Notes under the pieces: model-generated | Told to the model about the DNA's origin: nothing | Database searches by the model: none | What the model saw: only the letters and a program-made list of their open reading frames with translations | Part shown: positions 17,921 through 26,610 of the stretch, in pieces | Position numbering within the stretch: position 1 is the stretch's first letter | Layout: each line of letters opens with the position of its first letter | Source: Shimia sp. R10_1 | GTDB taxonomy: Bacteria > Pseudomonadota > Alphaproteobacteria > Rhodobacterales > Rhodobacteraceae | Direction of reading: 5' to 3' | Assembly: GCF_017744095.1 (NCBI RefSeq) | Contig: NZ_JAGHQX010000001.1 | Location: 124,001-188,000 of the forward strand | Length of the DNA: 64,000 nt | Program-made: the position numbers and the translations under genes

Positions 17921-18223
17921 TCAGCGGATCACCACTTCATCAGCCCGGATCATGCCAAGCACGTCGCGCACCTGTTGATCAAGCAGATCCAGATCCAGAT
18001 AGCTGTCTGACAGGCGACGTGTAAGGTTTTCCATATGGGCAACCTCGGCCTGTGCAAGCGCGAGCTCTGCTTCGAGCTGCTGCTTTTCTGCGAGGATTTC
18101 GACACGACGGAACAGGCCATAGTCGCCCTGCACCGCGGCAAAGGTAAAATAGATCGCCAGCGCAAACGCCAAACCAAAAAACACAACAGCACCAAGAGCT
18201 GGGCGGGGGGATGTACCTGTCAT
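17921..18223 (-). CDS. FtsB/DivIC-like septum formation initiator
   Basis: A 100-residue single-pass protein of the FtsB/DivIC (septum formation initiator) family. A short cytoplasmic N-terminus, one membrane helix (about residues 10-28, LGAVVFFGLAFALAIYF) and a periplasmic coiled coil (about 36-76, EILAEKQQLEAELALAQAEVAHMENLTRRL) are followed by a conserved DLLDQQVRDVLGMIRADEVVI tail. Such proteins bridge early and late divisome parts with FtsL and FtsQ. It is upstream of pdhA on the same strand, an association common in alphaproteobacteria, with 118 bases between. Confidence 0.88.
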   Translation of the reverse strand: MTGTSPRPALGAVVFFGLAFALAIYFTFAAVQGDYGLFRRVEILAEKQQLEAELALAQAEVAHMENLTRRLSDSYLDLDLLDQQVRDVLGMIRADEVVIR

Positions 18224-18754
18224 TTTTGCCTCTAATGCGCCGTTTTCGGCGTCTTTGAACCAATATAGCCTAGGCGATTCGCGCTGTGAATTCCTTAAAC
18301 ACTTATTTAAGCATTTTTATAAAATGCGTTGTTTTAAGACTTCGAATCGCGTGATGCGTGCGGATCAGCCTATCTATCACTTATTAATGCTTTAGGCACG
18401 CAGCGTTCGGTGCCGGTTTTGTATTTGTCATCAGTGGCTTGCTTGAATTGTCGAAAAAAGTCTGAATTTCTTTTGTGTCAGCTCGGGTACGTTAACTTTT
18501 GCTCTGATGGCGTAAAACGGGTGTTTCGGTATTGCGTCGGTCCTGCGTCGGTATCGCGGCGGTGCGATTTTTCGGTGTTCTTGGGGGCGCTGAGAGTGTG
18601 AACCCTACGTGCGGTGCGGAAATCCGTTTTTTAAAAGGGGTGAAGTGCCCGCATAGTTGCGATATTGGAAAGTGATTCATGTCTGGCGCACGCTTTGTGT
18701 TTGTGCCGGAGCGATGACATCGCATGTTCAATTTACGAAATCAGCCTGACTAAA
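18224..18754. other. Long intergenic region with 11-bp tandem repeats
   Basis: No convincing gene lies in these 531 bases. The left third, upstream of the ftsB-like gene, is AT-rich with TTAA words and GANTC sites. The middle holds three tandem 11-bp units at 18527-18566 (separate entry). The right part leads to the DUF1266 gene and contains an A/T tract near 18631. Short open frames here have no ribosome binding site or recognisable product. Confidence 0.6.
18527..18566. repeat. Three tandem 11-bp units (copy A)
   Basis: Three head-to-tail copies of an 11-bp unit close to ATTGCGTCGGT lie at 18531-18563, in a 40-base block that aligns without gaps to 50844-50883. The period is one helical turn and not a multiple of three, so a protein-binding site is more likely than a coding repeat. 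It ends 188 bases before the DUF1266 start codon. Confidence 0.75.
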
Positions 18755-20167
18755 ATGACCGAAACTTTTTTGTCTGACAATGTGCAGAACCTGGCCGGAA
18801 CATGCACAGTTCCGCCTCAGAAACAGCCTTGGAAGCGGGTGCTCCCTGAGTTGTTTGTCCTCTCTCGTCTCAAGGTGATGGCTTTGTCCGCGTTGCCAGC
18901 GGTCTTCTGTGATTTTGTTTTGGGGGGTGGTGTTCTTTTTTGGGTCTCGCTGGTCTTTCCTGCCATCATGCTCGAGTCTTGCATTCGGTGCAGCCGGACT
19001 GCGCCGAAGCGTGAAATCGAACGCTACCATGAAGGGCGCAAAAACGTACTGTTGAGTGCCGAGGAGCTGCAGGCACTCAATCTGTGCGCGCGATTTACCT
19101 ATCGTGATAAGGGCTGGTATCACACTTACGAAAATTACCCGTTTTGGGACCGTAAAGCTGGTTATGACGACCCTGCGTTTTCTGAGACGCGCCCCTATCA
19201 GCACCAGAATTTCGACTACTCAGAGCACCTGATGCATGCGCTCAAGCGGGATTGGGGGATTTCATCCAAACAGGCCGCGCTTTCGATGATCCATGATCTG
19301 CGGGATGGCAGGCTGCACCGCACCGCGGCGGTGACACTGTTCAATCAAGAAGGGTTCGACATTGTCTATGACCTCTTGGCAGACATGAGCGGTGCGCCAC
19401 ACAACAGCTTTCATCCGGTGTTTTTCCCAGAGGAGGAGGCCGCAGACTCGGGAGAGATGCTGGGGCAGTCGATGGCTGCCGCGCTGGATCAGTTTGGTCT
19501 GGATGAGGCGACTTTCTTTAAGGCGATCGCAGACAAATGCGCCGAACTTGATGACCCTGAGACGCTGAAACCGCATGGGGATGCGCGCGACCAGATGTTT
19601 CAGATTGTGCGCCATATTGGGCGATTGGCAGTGCGCAACGATGTGCGCAATATGTTCTTGTTTGACAAGGAGACCATTGATCGCGTGCTCTATCCGCAGG
19701 GAGAGCTTGATCTGTTGTCGCTGGGGTGGGGCTTTGATCTGAGCCGGGGGATGTTCCTGCTGCGACGCGCCTATGCGGCTGGTTTTCTGACACGCGAAGA
19801 GCTGCAACATGAGCTGCCAGCTTATCGGAAGATTGCCAGTGCAGCGTTTCCAGATTGGAATGCGTATTTTTGCAGCGAAGCCATCGGCTTTCTGTCCTGG
19901 AAAGTCCAGAAATCAGACACATCAGAAGCCTACGCCGCTGCGGCAAAAGCCGCAGAGGAATGCCACATGGCACTGCGTCAGCAGTTTCCGATTGATCATC
20001 AGGTGCCCTGGCCGGAGGCGGATGACGCGGCACAGGACGCACTCAAGGGTATTTTTGACGGTGGTGAGGTGAATCCGTTTTTCATGCCGCAAACCCTTGG
20101 TGCAAAGGTGACGACGGTGCTTTCGCTTGACGAGATTGTTCAGCCGGAGGGGGCGCTGCTGCATTGA
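18755..20167 (+). CDS. DUF1266-like membrane-anchored protein
   Basis: A 470-residue protein of unknown role. A hydrophobic hairpin-like stretch (about residues 41-76) would anchor it in the inner membrane; the rest is soluble. The part around DWGISSKQAALSMIHDLRDG and the C-terminal block LGWGFDLSRGMFLLRRAYAAG with FPDWNAYFCSEAIGFLSW resemble the DUF1266 pattern (a Trp-rich domain with an AWD..R...L...G core). The ATG at 18755 is preferred because the longer frame begins with TTG, but no good ribosome binding site is visible for either. The 11-bp repeat block upstream is shared with the DUF808 gene at 51070. Function is not known. Confidence 0.72.
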   Translation: MTETFLSDNVQNLAGTCTVPPQKQPWKRVLPELFVLSRLKVMALSALPAVFCDFVLGGGVLFWVSLVFPAIMLESCIRCSRTAPKREIERYHEGRKNVLLSAEELQALNLCARFTYRDKGWYHTYENYPFWDRKAGYDDPAFSETRPYQHQNFDYSEHLMHALKRDWGISSKQAALSMIHDLRDGRLHRTAAVTLFNQEGFDIVYDLLADMSGAPHNSFHPVFFPEEEAADSGEMLGQSMAAALDQFGLDEATFFKAIADKCAELDDPETLKPHGDARDQMFQIVRHIGRLAVRNDVRNMFLFDKETIDRVLYPQGELDLLSLGWGFDLSRGMFLLRRAYAAGFLTREELQHELPAYRKIASAAFPDWNAYFCSEAIGFLSWKVQKSDTSEAYAAAAKAAEECHMALRQQFPIDHQVPWPEADDAAQDALKGIFDGGEVNPFFMPQTLGAKVTTVLSLDEIVQPEGALLH

Positions 20168-20231
20168 GGCGCTGCGTCTTTTGCAGCGTTTTCGGTGGTC
20201 GGGTCTTTCACAGCCGCAGTAGCAGGCACAA

Positions 20232-20262
20232 AAAAAGGTGCGCAGAATATGCGCACCTTTTT
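20232..20262. terminator. Bidirectional terminator, DUF1266 gene / aldolase
   Basis: A perfect 13-bp stem (20232-20244 with 20250-20262) includes A5 and T5 ends around a 5-base loop. It lies between convergent genes and can serve both. Confidence 0.92.
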
Positions 20263-20281
20263 GTTTTGATGTGAGAGTCGC

Positions 20282-21175
20282 TTAGCCTGCGACGGAGGCT
20301 TGATAGATCGTGTCGATGGAGCCCGCGATCATGTCGTTGAACTCGTCTTCGGTCTGCTGTGCAGAGAGACCTTCGGTCAGCGCACGGGAGAAGCTGGCAA
20401 TCATGCCGGTGTTTTCAGACAGACGCGCGTTGGCTTCTTCGCGGCTGTAGCCACCGGAGAGAGCCACAACTTTCATCACACGTGGATGATCGACCAGTGT
20501 TTTGTAGTGGTTGGCCGCCTCTGGCAGGGTCAGCTTCAGCATGACCTGCTTGTCCTCTGGCAGGGCGTCGAGCTCTGCTGTGAGGGCAGCGAGCAGCTTG
20601 TCTTCGGCTTCAGACTTGTCTGCGATAGAGATGGTCACCTCTGGCTCGATGATCGGCACGAGGCCGTGGCCGAGGATCTGTTTGCCCACTTCAAACTGCT
20701 GCGCCACAACCGCTTTGATGCCAGCGTCGTTGGCCGCAGAAATCACGGAGCGCATTTTGGTGCCAAACACGCCTTTGGCCGCAGCGCGTTCGCAGAGCGC
20801 GTCGAGCTCTGGCATTGGCTTCATCACCTGACAGCCGTTTTCCTCATCTGCGAGGCCTTTGTCGACTTTCAGGAAAGGCACAACGCCGCGCTGTTCCCAC
20901 AGGAAGGTCGGGGAGGGCTGGCCGCCGATGTCGCGGTCCATGGTCATTTCAAACAAGATCGCGCCGACCACTTTGTCGCCGGTGAAGGCAGGGGCCTGCG
21001 CAATACGGGAGCGCATGGCGTGGATCATGTCGAACATTTCAGCATCAGAGCTGTAGGCGGTTTCCTCAACGCCGTAGAGGCGGAGCGCTTTGGGGGTGGA
21101 ACCACCGGATTGATCCAGCGCGGCGATGAAGCCGTTTCCGGCGGCAATCTTTTCAGCTTGTGCTTGATTAGACAT
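20282..21175 (-). CDS. fda: Fructose-bisphosphate aldolase, class I
   Basis: A 297-residue class I (Schiff-base) aldolase of the bacterial Fda type, which splits fructose 1,6-bisphosphate into two triose phosphates in the cytoplasm or runs in reverse in gluconeogenesis. Landmarks are GFIAALDQSGGSTPKAL at the N-terminus, VGAILFEMTMDRDI, LVPIIEPEVTI and VMLKLTLPEAANHY with the expected active-site Lys region, then VVALSGGYSREEAN. It lies 152 bases downstream of pgk on the same strand, so two enzymes of lower glycolysis are grouped, but a hairpin between them suggests that transcription can be separated. Confidence 0.95.
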   Translation of the reverse strand: MSNQAQAEKIAAGNGFIAALDQSGGSTPKALRLYGVEETAYSSDAEMFDMIHAMRSRIAQAPAFTGDKVVGAILFEMTMDRDIGGQPSPTFLWEQRGVVPFLKVDKGLADEENGCQVMKPMPELDALCERAAAKGVFGTKMRSVISAANDAGIKAVVAQQFEVGKQILGHGLVPIIEPEVTISIADKSEAEDKLLAALTAELDALPEDKQVMLKLTLPEAANHYKTLVDHPRVMKVVALSGGYSREEANARLSENTGMIASFSRALTEGLSAQQTEDEFNDMIAGSIDTIYQASVAG

Positions 21176-21288
21176 TGGTGTCCTCAGTCAAAATCTGTTG
21201 AGAATAAAGGGTTATTGCCCCAGTTGGCCTCGCTATAGTTTAGCGGGCGCGGGACTTCAATTGTGGTGGCGCTATCGCTATTTAATTT

Positions 21289-21316
21289 GAGGCGCGACTT
21301 AAATAGGTCGCGCCTC
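21289..21316 (-). terminator. Hairpin after pgk
   Basis: GAGGCGCGAC (21289-21298) pairs with GTCGCGCCTC (21307-21316) around an 8-base AT-rich loop. On the minus strand it is followed by AAATTAAAT and so lacks a clean U-run; it may be a weak terminator or a stability hairpin. Confidence 0.6.
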
Positions 21317-21327
21317 TCTATTGTGCA

Positions 21328-22518
21328 TTATTGGTTGAGCGCTGCAACACCTGGCAGCTCTTTGCCTTCCATCCACTCAAGGAAAGCGCCGCCTGCGGTG
21401 GAGATATAGCTGAAATCTTCAGCAGCGCCGGAGGCGTTCAGCGCGGCCACGGTGTCGCCGCCGCCAGCGACCGAAACCAGCGCGCCGGATTTGGTGAGCG
21501 CGGCGGCCTGAAGGGCGGCGGCATCTGTGGCTGCGTTAAATGGCTCGATCTCAAAAGCGCCCATGGGGCCGTTCCAGATCAGCGTTTTGGAGGCGGCAAA
21601 GACCTCCGCCACTTTGGCCACCGTGGCTGGACCTGCATCGAGGATCATCGCATCTGCCGGGCAGGCGTCAGAAGCAACGGTTTCATTGGCGGCGTTGGCG
21701 GCAAATTCGCGCGCGACCACAACGTCGGTTGGCAGCACGATGTTGCAGCCTGCCTCTTTGGCTTTGGCGAGGATCTCTGACGCGGTGTCGGTCATGTCGT
21801 GCTCGGCCAGGGATTTGCCCACGTCGATGCCTTGGGCGGCGAGGAAAGTGTTGGCCATGCCGCCGCCGATCACGAGGTGATCCACTTTGGAGACAAGATT
21901 GCCGAGCAGTTCCAGCTTGGTGGAGACTTTCGCGCCGCCAACAACAGCTGTGACCGGGCGCACCGGGTTGGCGAGCGCGCCTTCCAGCGCGGAAAGCTCT
22001 GCCTGCATCAGGCGACCGGCGCAGGCGGGCAGGGCGTGTGCCAGACCGCAGGTGGAGCTGTGCGCGCGGTGGGCGGCGGAAAACGCATCGTTGCAGAAGA
22101 CATCGCCAAGCGCTGCCATCTGCGCGGTCAGCTCGGCGTCATTTTTGGTTTCGCCCGCGTGGTAGCGGGTGTTTTCCAGAAGCAGCACCTGACCTTCCGG
22201 CAGGGCGGCCACGGCAGCCTCCGCCGCGCCACCAACACAATCCGCAGCAAACAGCACGGAGGTGCCAAAGGCCGCTTCAAGTGCTGGCACCAGTTGTTGT
22301 AGGCTCATCTCCGGCACGCGCTCGCCCTTGGGGCGGCCAAAATGCGCCAGCAGGATCGGCTTGCCGCCCGCGGCGAGGATGTCGCGCACGGTGGGTACGA
22401 TGCGGTCAATGCGGGTGGTGTCGGTCACAATGCCGTCAGCCACAGGCACGTTGATGTCCACGCGGGTCAGCACCCGTTTGCCGTTCAGATCCAATTGATC
22501 GAGGGTTTTCCACGCCAT
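21328..22518 (-). CDS. pgk: Phosphoglycerate kinase
   Basis: A 396-residue phosphoglycerate kinase, which makes ATP from 1,3-bisphosphoglycerate and ADP. The N-terminal substrate domain shows [13 protein letters not shown] and [18 protein letters not shown]; the C-terminal nucleotide domain has [28 protein letters not shown] and [13 protein letters not shown]. The ATG at 22518 follows GGAG at nine bases; a five-codon longer frame has no support. It diverges from the cyclophilin gene at 22647 with 128 bases between. Confidence 0.97.
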   Translation of the reverse strand: MAWKTLDQLDLNGKRVLTRVDINVPVADGIVTDTTRIDRIVPTVRDILAAGGKPILLAHFGRPKGERVPEMSLQQLVPALEAAFGTSVLFAADCVGGAAEAAVAALPEGQVLLLENTRYHAGETKNDAELTAQMAALGDVFCNDAFSAAHRAHSSTCGLAHALPACAGRLMQAELSALEGALANPVRPVTAVVGGAKVSTKLELLGNLVSKVDHLVIGGGMANTFLAAQGIDVGKSLAEHDMTDTASEILAKAKEAGCNIVLPTDVVVAREFAANAANETVASDACPADAMILDAGPATVAKVAEVFAASKTLIWNGPMGAFEIEPFNAATDAAALQAAALTKSGALVSVAGGGDTVAALNASGAAEDFSYISTAGGAFLEWMEGKELPGVAALNQ

Positions 22519-22646
22519 GATCGAAATCTCCAAAGAAAATATGTTGTGGTCTACCTAGCGTACTGGCGGGCTGGGTCAACGATCACTTGGCATTCTTGTG
22601 TCAGATGATTAACTAGCGCCCAAGAATTCAGATGAGGAGCGCCCCA

Positions 22647-23159
22647 ATGGCCGATATCAAAGATCCCGAAAACACCATCCTGATGGAACTGAAAGACGGC
22701 ACCGTCGTGATTGAGCTTCTGCCGGATGTGGCACCGGGGCACACCGAGCGTATGAAAGAGCTGGCGCGCTCTGGTCAGTATGACAATGTGGCGTTCCACC
22801 GTGTGATTGATGGCTTCATGGCGCAGACAGGCGACGTGGCCAACGGCAACATGGAAAAAGACTTCAACATCCGCATGGCGGGCACTGGCGGCTCTGATCT
22901 GCCAAACCTGAAAGCGGAATTCTCCAAGCTGCCACATGACCGCGGCACATTGGGCGCGGCGCGCAGCCAGATGCCAGATTCTGCAAACAGCCAGTTTTTC
23001 ATCAACTTCTCTGACAACCACTTCCTGAACGGTCAGTACACTGTTTATGGTCGTGTCATCGAAGGCATGGAGCATGTGGACGCCATCGTACGCGGCGAGC
23101 CGCCTGCCAGCCCAGATCGCATGATCAGCGTGAAGGTGGCCGCTGATGTCGACGCTTAA
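22647..23159 (+). CDS. ppiB: Peptidyl-prolyl cis-trans isomerase, cytoplasmic cyclophilin
   Basis: A 170-residue cyclophilin-type isomerase without signal peptide, so cytoplasmic. The catalytic region is FHRVIDGFMAQTGD (Arg and Phe of the active site), followed by RGTLGAARSQMPDSANSQFFINF and FLNGQYTVYGRVIEGM. It speeds proline isomerisation during folding. GAGGAG lies seven bases before the ATG at 22647; a start at 22632 would overlap that site. Its 3' end overlaps the next cyclophilin gene by 14 bases. Confidence 0.95.
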   Translation: MADIKDPENTILMELKDGTVVIELLPDVAPGHTERMKELARSGQYDNVAFHRVIDGFMAQTGDVANGNMEKDFNIRMAGTGGSDLPNLKAEFSKLPHDRGTLGAARSQMPDSANSQFFINFSDNHFLNGQYTVYGRVIEGMEHVDAIVRGEPPASPDRMISVKVAADVDA

Positions 23160-23706
23160 GCTTGCAGCGGCTTTCGCTTTGCTGGCCAGCCCTGCGCTGG
23201 CCACGGGGCTGAAGATCGAGGTGGCTGGCGAAGGGGCCAATGGCACCATCGTGGTTGACCTGTTTGAAGATGTGGCGCCGCAGCACGCGGCCCGCATCAC
23301 CGATCTCGCAGCCAAAGGCGAATACGACAACGTCGCGTTTCACCGGGTGATCGAAGGCTTCATGGCGCAGACCGGTGATGTGCAGTATGGCGACACTGCT
23401 GCTGACTATGATGCGCGGTATGCGGGTCGTGGTGGCTCTGATCAGCCGGATCTGCCTGCGGAGTTTTCTGATCTGAACTTTGACCGTGGTGTCGTGGGTA
23501 TGGCACGCAGCCAAAGCCCAAACAGCGCGAACAGCCAGTTCTTCATCATGTTTGATGAAGGTGCTTTCCTGAATGGCAACTACACGGTTGTGGGCAAAGT
23601 GACCGAAGGCATGGATGTGGTGGACGCGATCAAACGCGGTCACCGCCAGAGCGGCGCCATCACAGGCGCACCGGATGTGATGAAAAAGGTCACTGTGACG
23701 GAGTAA
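23146..23706 (+). CDS. Exported cyclophilin (peptidyl-prolyl isomerase)
   Basis: A 186-residue cyclophilin with a typical signal peptide (MSTLKLAAAFALLASPALAT, cleavage likely near residue 19), so it acts in the periplasm. Active-site motifs are FHRVIEGFMAQTGD, RGVVGMARSQSPNSANSQFF and FLNGNYTVVGKVTEGM. It is a clear paralogue of the preceding gene, with a signal peptide added, and overlaps it by 14 bases in another frame, so translation is probably coupled. A strong terminator follows. Confidence 0.93.
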   Translation: MSTLKLAAAFALLASPALATGLKIEVAGEGANGTIVVDLFEDVAPQHAARITDLAAKGEYDNVAFHRVIEGFMAQTGDVQYGDTAADYDARYAGRGGSDQPDLPAEFSDLNFDRGVVGMARSQSPNSANSQFFIMFDEGAFLNGNYTVVGKVTEGMDVVDAIKRGHRQSGAITGAPDVMKKVTVTE

Positions 23707-23732
23707 GCTCCACACAGCTATGACTGCAATTG

Positions 23733-23769
23733 ACGCCGACCACAGAGAAGTCTGTGGTCGGCGTTTTTG
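23733..23769 (+). terminator. Terminator after the cyclophilin pair
   Basis: A perfect 14-bp stem (23733-23746 with 23751-23764), a 4-base loop and a T-run ending at 23768 form a classical rho-independent terminator for the plus-strand pair. Confidence 0.93.
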
Positions 23770-23774
23770 TTTGG

Positions 23775-24959
23775 TTATCCGGCGGAGTGCGCGCGTATGG
23801 CGGGTGCGGGGGGCCAGCCGGTTTGCAGCGTTGGCGATGTGCCGTTGTTCACAATCATGGCCGGGCGTTCGTGGATAGAAACGCTGAGTTTGGTCGCGTC
23901 ATGCTGGGCGGTGATCGTCAGGCGTGCGCCTTTGTGGGCGGGCACGGCGCGGTCCAGCAGATAGGCGGTGCGGCCCCAGTGGCCATCGGTGTCATCCTCT
24001 GTCCCAAGGCCGTTGGTCACCGAAATGCCCGGCGCAAGTACCATCTCAAAGCTGAGGCAGACCGCGTGTATCATGCCGGAGCCTGCGCTCATCAGTTCGG
24101 TGGTGATGCGATCCGCATCAATGCTTGGGTTGGCAAAATCAAAGTGGAATAGATCTGTGGCGGGGCCGAGCGGGCGCAGGCCGCAGGCGGTGAAGTCATT
24201 GGGAGTGACTTGTGCAACAGAGGCAAAGTGGTGAAAGGCGCTGAGATCAAAGCCCTCTGCCTCCTGAGGACGCCAGAGATTGACGAGCTTGTCGCTTTCC
24301 ACCAGTTGGGCGCGAACGGTGCCGCTTTCGGGAATGGCGCGGGCACCGGGTTTGGCGAGGGTGGCCATGGCGTGTGCCAGCGTGGCCAATGCGCCTTCGC
24401 CCAGCAGGTTGCTGTCGACAATTTCTGAGAGCACCACATCGGCGCGCTCCGGGATGTCCTCGCCAATAACGATGTTGTGGGACCATTTTGAAATCACGGT
24501 GATCTTATCGCTGAGCCCATTGGCGGCGATCACGCGTTTTGCGGCTTCGGCAATCAGGGGCTGTTGTTCGCAGGCGTAGACATGTTTTGCGCCCGCACGT
24601 GCGGCCAGCATCGCGGTGAGACCGGCGCCGGAGCCGATGTCGAGCACGATGTCGCCGGGTTTCACTTTGGCGGCGATGGCTTTGGCATAGGCGGTGTTGC
24701 GGGTTTTGTCAGCGAGCATCGGGAAGTGCCAACGGGGCACAAACATCTGAAAGAGTTGTTCGCGCAGAAGCTGGGCCTCGTGGTGTTGCGGATCAATTTC
24801 AAGGGCCTGTGACAGCAGTCGGGAGGCCTCTTGCCCTCCGTCGCCAAGTGGGGCGTTTTGCGCGAGAGACACCAGCGTGTCGGCCTGTTGCTTGGTCTGC
24901 TCTTGATCGTGGGAGAGGGGCACATTCTGTGCGGTCGCGGCGGGCTGATTTTCCAGCAA
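23775..24959 (-). CDS. Class I SAM methyltransferase resembling PRMT7/PRMT9
   Basis: A 394-residue methyltransferase. After a short helical, TPR-like N-terminus (about 42-72) it has the protein arginine methyltransferase features: WHFPMLADKTRNTAYAKAI before motif I, SAM-binding VLDIGSGAG (105-113), the acidic Glu131 in YACEQ, and SEIVDSNLLGEG (178-189), which matches the double-Glu loop of PRMT7-like enzymes with Glu179 and Glu188. A beta-barrel-like C-terminal region follows. PRMTs methylate arginine side chains in proteins; few bacterial ones are characterised, and the substrate is unknown. It converges with the cyclophilin pair. It could also act on another nitrogen nucleophile. Confidence 0.8.
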   Translation of the reverse strand: MLENQPAATAQNVPLSHDQEQTKQQADTLVSLAQNAPLGDGGQEASRLLSQALEIDPQHHEAQLLREQLFQMFVPRWHFPMLADKTRNTAYAKAIAAKVKPGDIVLDIGSGAGLTAMLAARAGAKHVYACEQQPLIAEAAKRVIAANGLSDKITVISKWSHNIVIGEDIPERADVVLSEIVDSNLLGEGALATLAHAMATLAKPGARAIPESGTVRAQLVESDKLVNLWRPQEAEGFDLSAFHHFASVAQVTPNDFTACGLRPLGPATDLFHFDFANPSIDADRITTELMSAGSGMIHAVCLSFEMVLAPGISVTNGLGTEDDTDGHWGRTAYLLDRAVPAHKGARLTITAQHDATKLSVSIHERPAMIVNNGTSPTLQTGWPPAPAIRAHSAG

Positions 24960-25116
24960 TTTGTCGGTTCCCGATTTTAATCAAAACTGACTTAACGGGT
25001 AGCGACACGTGGTTAAGGATCAGTGAAACGCGCTTCAGAAAGGCGCCAAACCGGATTTTACGCCTGTCGGTGTGGCGGACCGCACCAAAGGGGGATGGGG
25101 CGCGCAGAGGAGAGTG

Positions 25117-25169
25117 ACTGTCAGGCAGGGCGAGCGGCAACGCCGTGTGCTCGCGCCTCGCCAGACAGT
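25117..25169. repeat. Long imperfect hairpin downstream of aqpZ
   Basis: Nested paired blocks: 25117-25122 with 25164-25169, GGC with GCC, AGG with CCT, 25130-25135 with 25149-25154, and a GGC/GCC cap. No T-run follows on either strand. It lies just past the aquaporin stop and could stabilise the mRNA 3' end or be a REP-like element. Confidence 0.5.
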
Positions 25170-25185
25170 GCATTTTGCGCGCGTC

Positions 25186-25875
25186 TCAAGCTTCAGAACT
25201 TGTCAGTTTCCAGAGCAGAGCCCCAATCGCGGCCCCAACCAACGGGGCCACCCAGAACAACCAAAGTTGGGCCAAGGCCGGACCGTCGGCAAAAAGCGCA
25301 ACGCCGGTGGAGCGGGCTGGGTTCACGGAGGTGTTGGTGACCGGAATGGAGATCAGGTGGATCAGCGTCAGGGCAAGGCCAATCGCAATCGGGCCAAAGC
25401 CGACGGGCGCGCCATGGGATGTGGCGCCCAAAATCACAAAGAGAAAGCCTGCTGTGAGTACGATTTCGATGATCAGGGCAGACATCATAGAATAGCCTTG
25501 TGGTGAGGCTGTGCCGTAGCCGTTGGAGGCAAAGCCGCCGGGCCCCGCGAAGTCTGGCGCGCCAGATACAATCAGATAGAGCAGCACAGCCGCAGCGATC
25601 GCGCCCGCGAGCTGTGCAATCCAGTAAGGGATCAGGTCTTTGCCTTCAAAGCGCCCTGCGATCATCAGGCCGAGGCTGACCGCGGGATTAAAATGGCCAC
25701 CGGAAATATGCCCGACCGCATAGGCCATGGTGAGCACTGTCAGGCCAAACGCCAAACTGACGCCAAGCCAGCCGATGCCCACATCAGCCACTCCAGCGGC
25801 CAATACCGCGCTGCCGCAGCCGCCAAAAACAAGCCAGAACGTGCCAATGAATTCTGCTGATAATTTGTTCAACAT
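25186..25875 (-). CDS. aqpZ: Aquaporin Z-type water channel
   Basis: A 229-residue MIP-family channel with six predicted membrane helices and both NPA boxes, [12 protein letters not shown] and [14 protein letters not shown]. The narrow-pore residues expected of a water channel (Phe/His/Arg type) look conserved around FGLTV and NPARS, so water rather than glycerol is the likely substrate. It would sit in the inner membrane and ease rapid osmotic adjustment. AGGAGG lies seven bases before the ATG. It is a single-gene unit, with 226 bases to the divergent-side methyltransferase gene and 219 bases to bactofilin. Confidence 0.94.
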   Translation of the reverse strand: MLNKLSAEFIGTFWLVFGGCGSAVLAAGVADVGIGWLGVSLAFGLTVLTMAYAVGHISGGHFNPAVSLGLMIAGRFEGKDLIPYWIAQLAGAIAAAVLLYLIVSGAPDFAGPGGFASNGYGTASPQGYSMMSALIIEIVLTAGFLFVILGATSHGAPVGFGPIAIGLALTLIHLISIPVTNTSVNPARSTGVALFADGPALAQLWLFWVAPLVGAAIGALLWKLTSSEA

Positions 25876-26024
25876 TTCTACCTCCTAAAATCACATGGGG
25901 TGACGGTAGAAGGCGTATCTTTGAAAAGAAAGGATTTTTGGGTGTGGTCCTGGGATCGACCGCGCACAGTGGGGGGGAGACAGTGGGGGAGACACAGGTG
26001 TTGTGGGCGGAGGTATTTGCATAG

Positions 26025-26057
26025 AAAAACCGCCGCAACCCAGAGGCTACGGCGGTT
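26025..26057 (-). terminator. Terminator after bactofilin gene
   Basis: AACCGCCG (26028-26035) pairs with CGGCGGTT (26050-26057). Read on the minus strand the stem is followed by a T-run (A5 at 26025-26029 on the plus strand). Confidence 0.8.
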
Positions 26058-26094
26058 GGAAATCAAGATCGTAAGGCGACGATCAGACTGTGAC

Positions 26095-26610
26095 TTAGCT
26101 GCCGGCCTTGGCTGTGGCAGGGGCGGCTTGTGGTGCTGCGGCAGGCGCAGCGGTTTTGCCGCCGGTGAGCGGGTCATCCTGACGCTGCACAGAGCCTTCA
26201 AAATGCGCACCGCTTTCGATGGCGATGGTTTTGTGGATGATATCCCCCTCAACACGCGCAGTGGATGTCAGGCGCACTTTCAGACCACGCACGCGGCCCA
26301 CGATGCGGCCGTTGACCACAACATCATCCGCGATCACTTCGCCTTTGATGGTGGCGGTTTCACCCACGGTGAGCAGGTGCGCGCGAATGTCACCTTCGAT
26401 GGTGCCTTCGACCTGAATGTCGCCGGTTGTTTTCAGGTTGCCCGTGATGTGCAGGTCAGAGGACAGCACAGATGCGGGCGGCTTCGCCTTAGGGGCGGAT
26501 TTGAAGTCGCTTGCTTTTGCCGGTGCCGCAGGAATCGCAGATTCGGCAGCAGGAGTGGCCGGAGCGTCGGCTTTCGGTGCGGGGTCGTTGATTTTGCTCT
26601 TAGAAAACAT
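26095..26610 (-). CDS. Bactofilin (polymer-forming cytoskeletal protein)
   Basis: A 171-residue bactofilin. The central DUF583 beta-helix (about residues 50-145) has regular hydrophobic turns such as [20 protein letters not shown] and a long run of Val/Ile/Gly repeats; Ala/Pro-rich tails flank it on both sides. Bactofilins form nucleotide-free filaments at the membrane and recruit cell-wall enzymes. The gene overlaps the upstream M23 peptidase gene by 11 bases, which ties the scaffold to a wall-cutting partner, a pairing known from other bacteria. Confidence 0.93.
   Translation of the reverse strand: MFSKSKINDPAPKADAPATPAAESAIPAAPAKASDFKSAPKAKPPASVLSSDLHITGNLKTTGDIQVEGTIEGDIRAHLLTVGETATIKGEVIADDVVVNGRIVGRVRGLKVRLTSTARVEGDIIHKTIAIESGAHFEGSVQRQDDPLTGGKTAAPAAAPQAAPATAKAGS

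Noticed and set aside
18280-18320. CtrA-like TTAA pairs upstream of the ftsB-like gene
   Set aside because: The spacing between the TTAA words is eight bases rather than seven, and the region is AT-rich, so chance matches are likely.
18492-18731. Small minus-strand frame over the 11-bp repeats
   Set aside because: The repeat period is not a multiple of three and the similar frame at 50569-51039 places the repeat differently, so the similarity is at DNA level.
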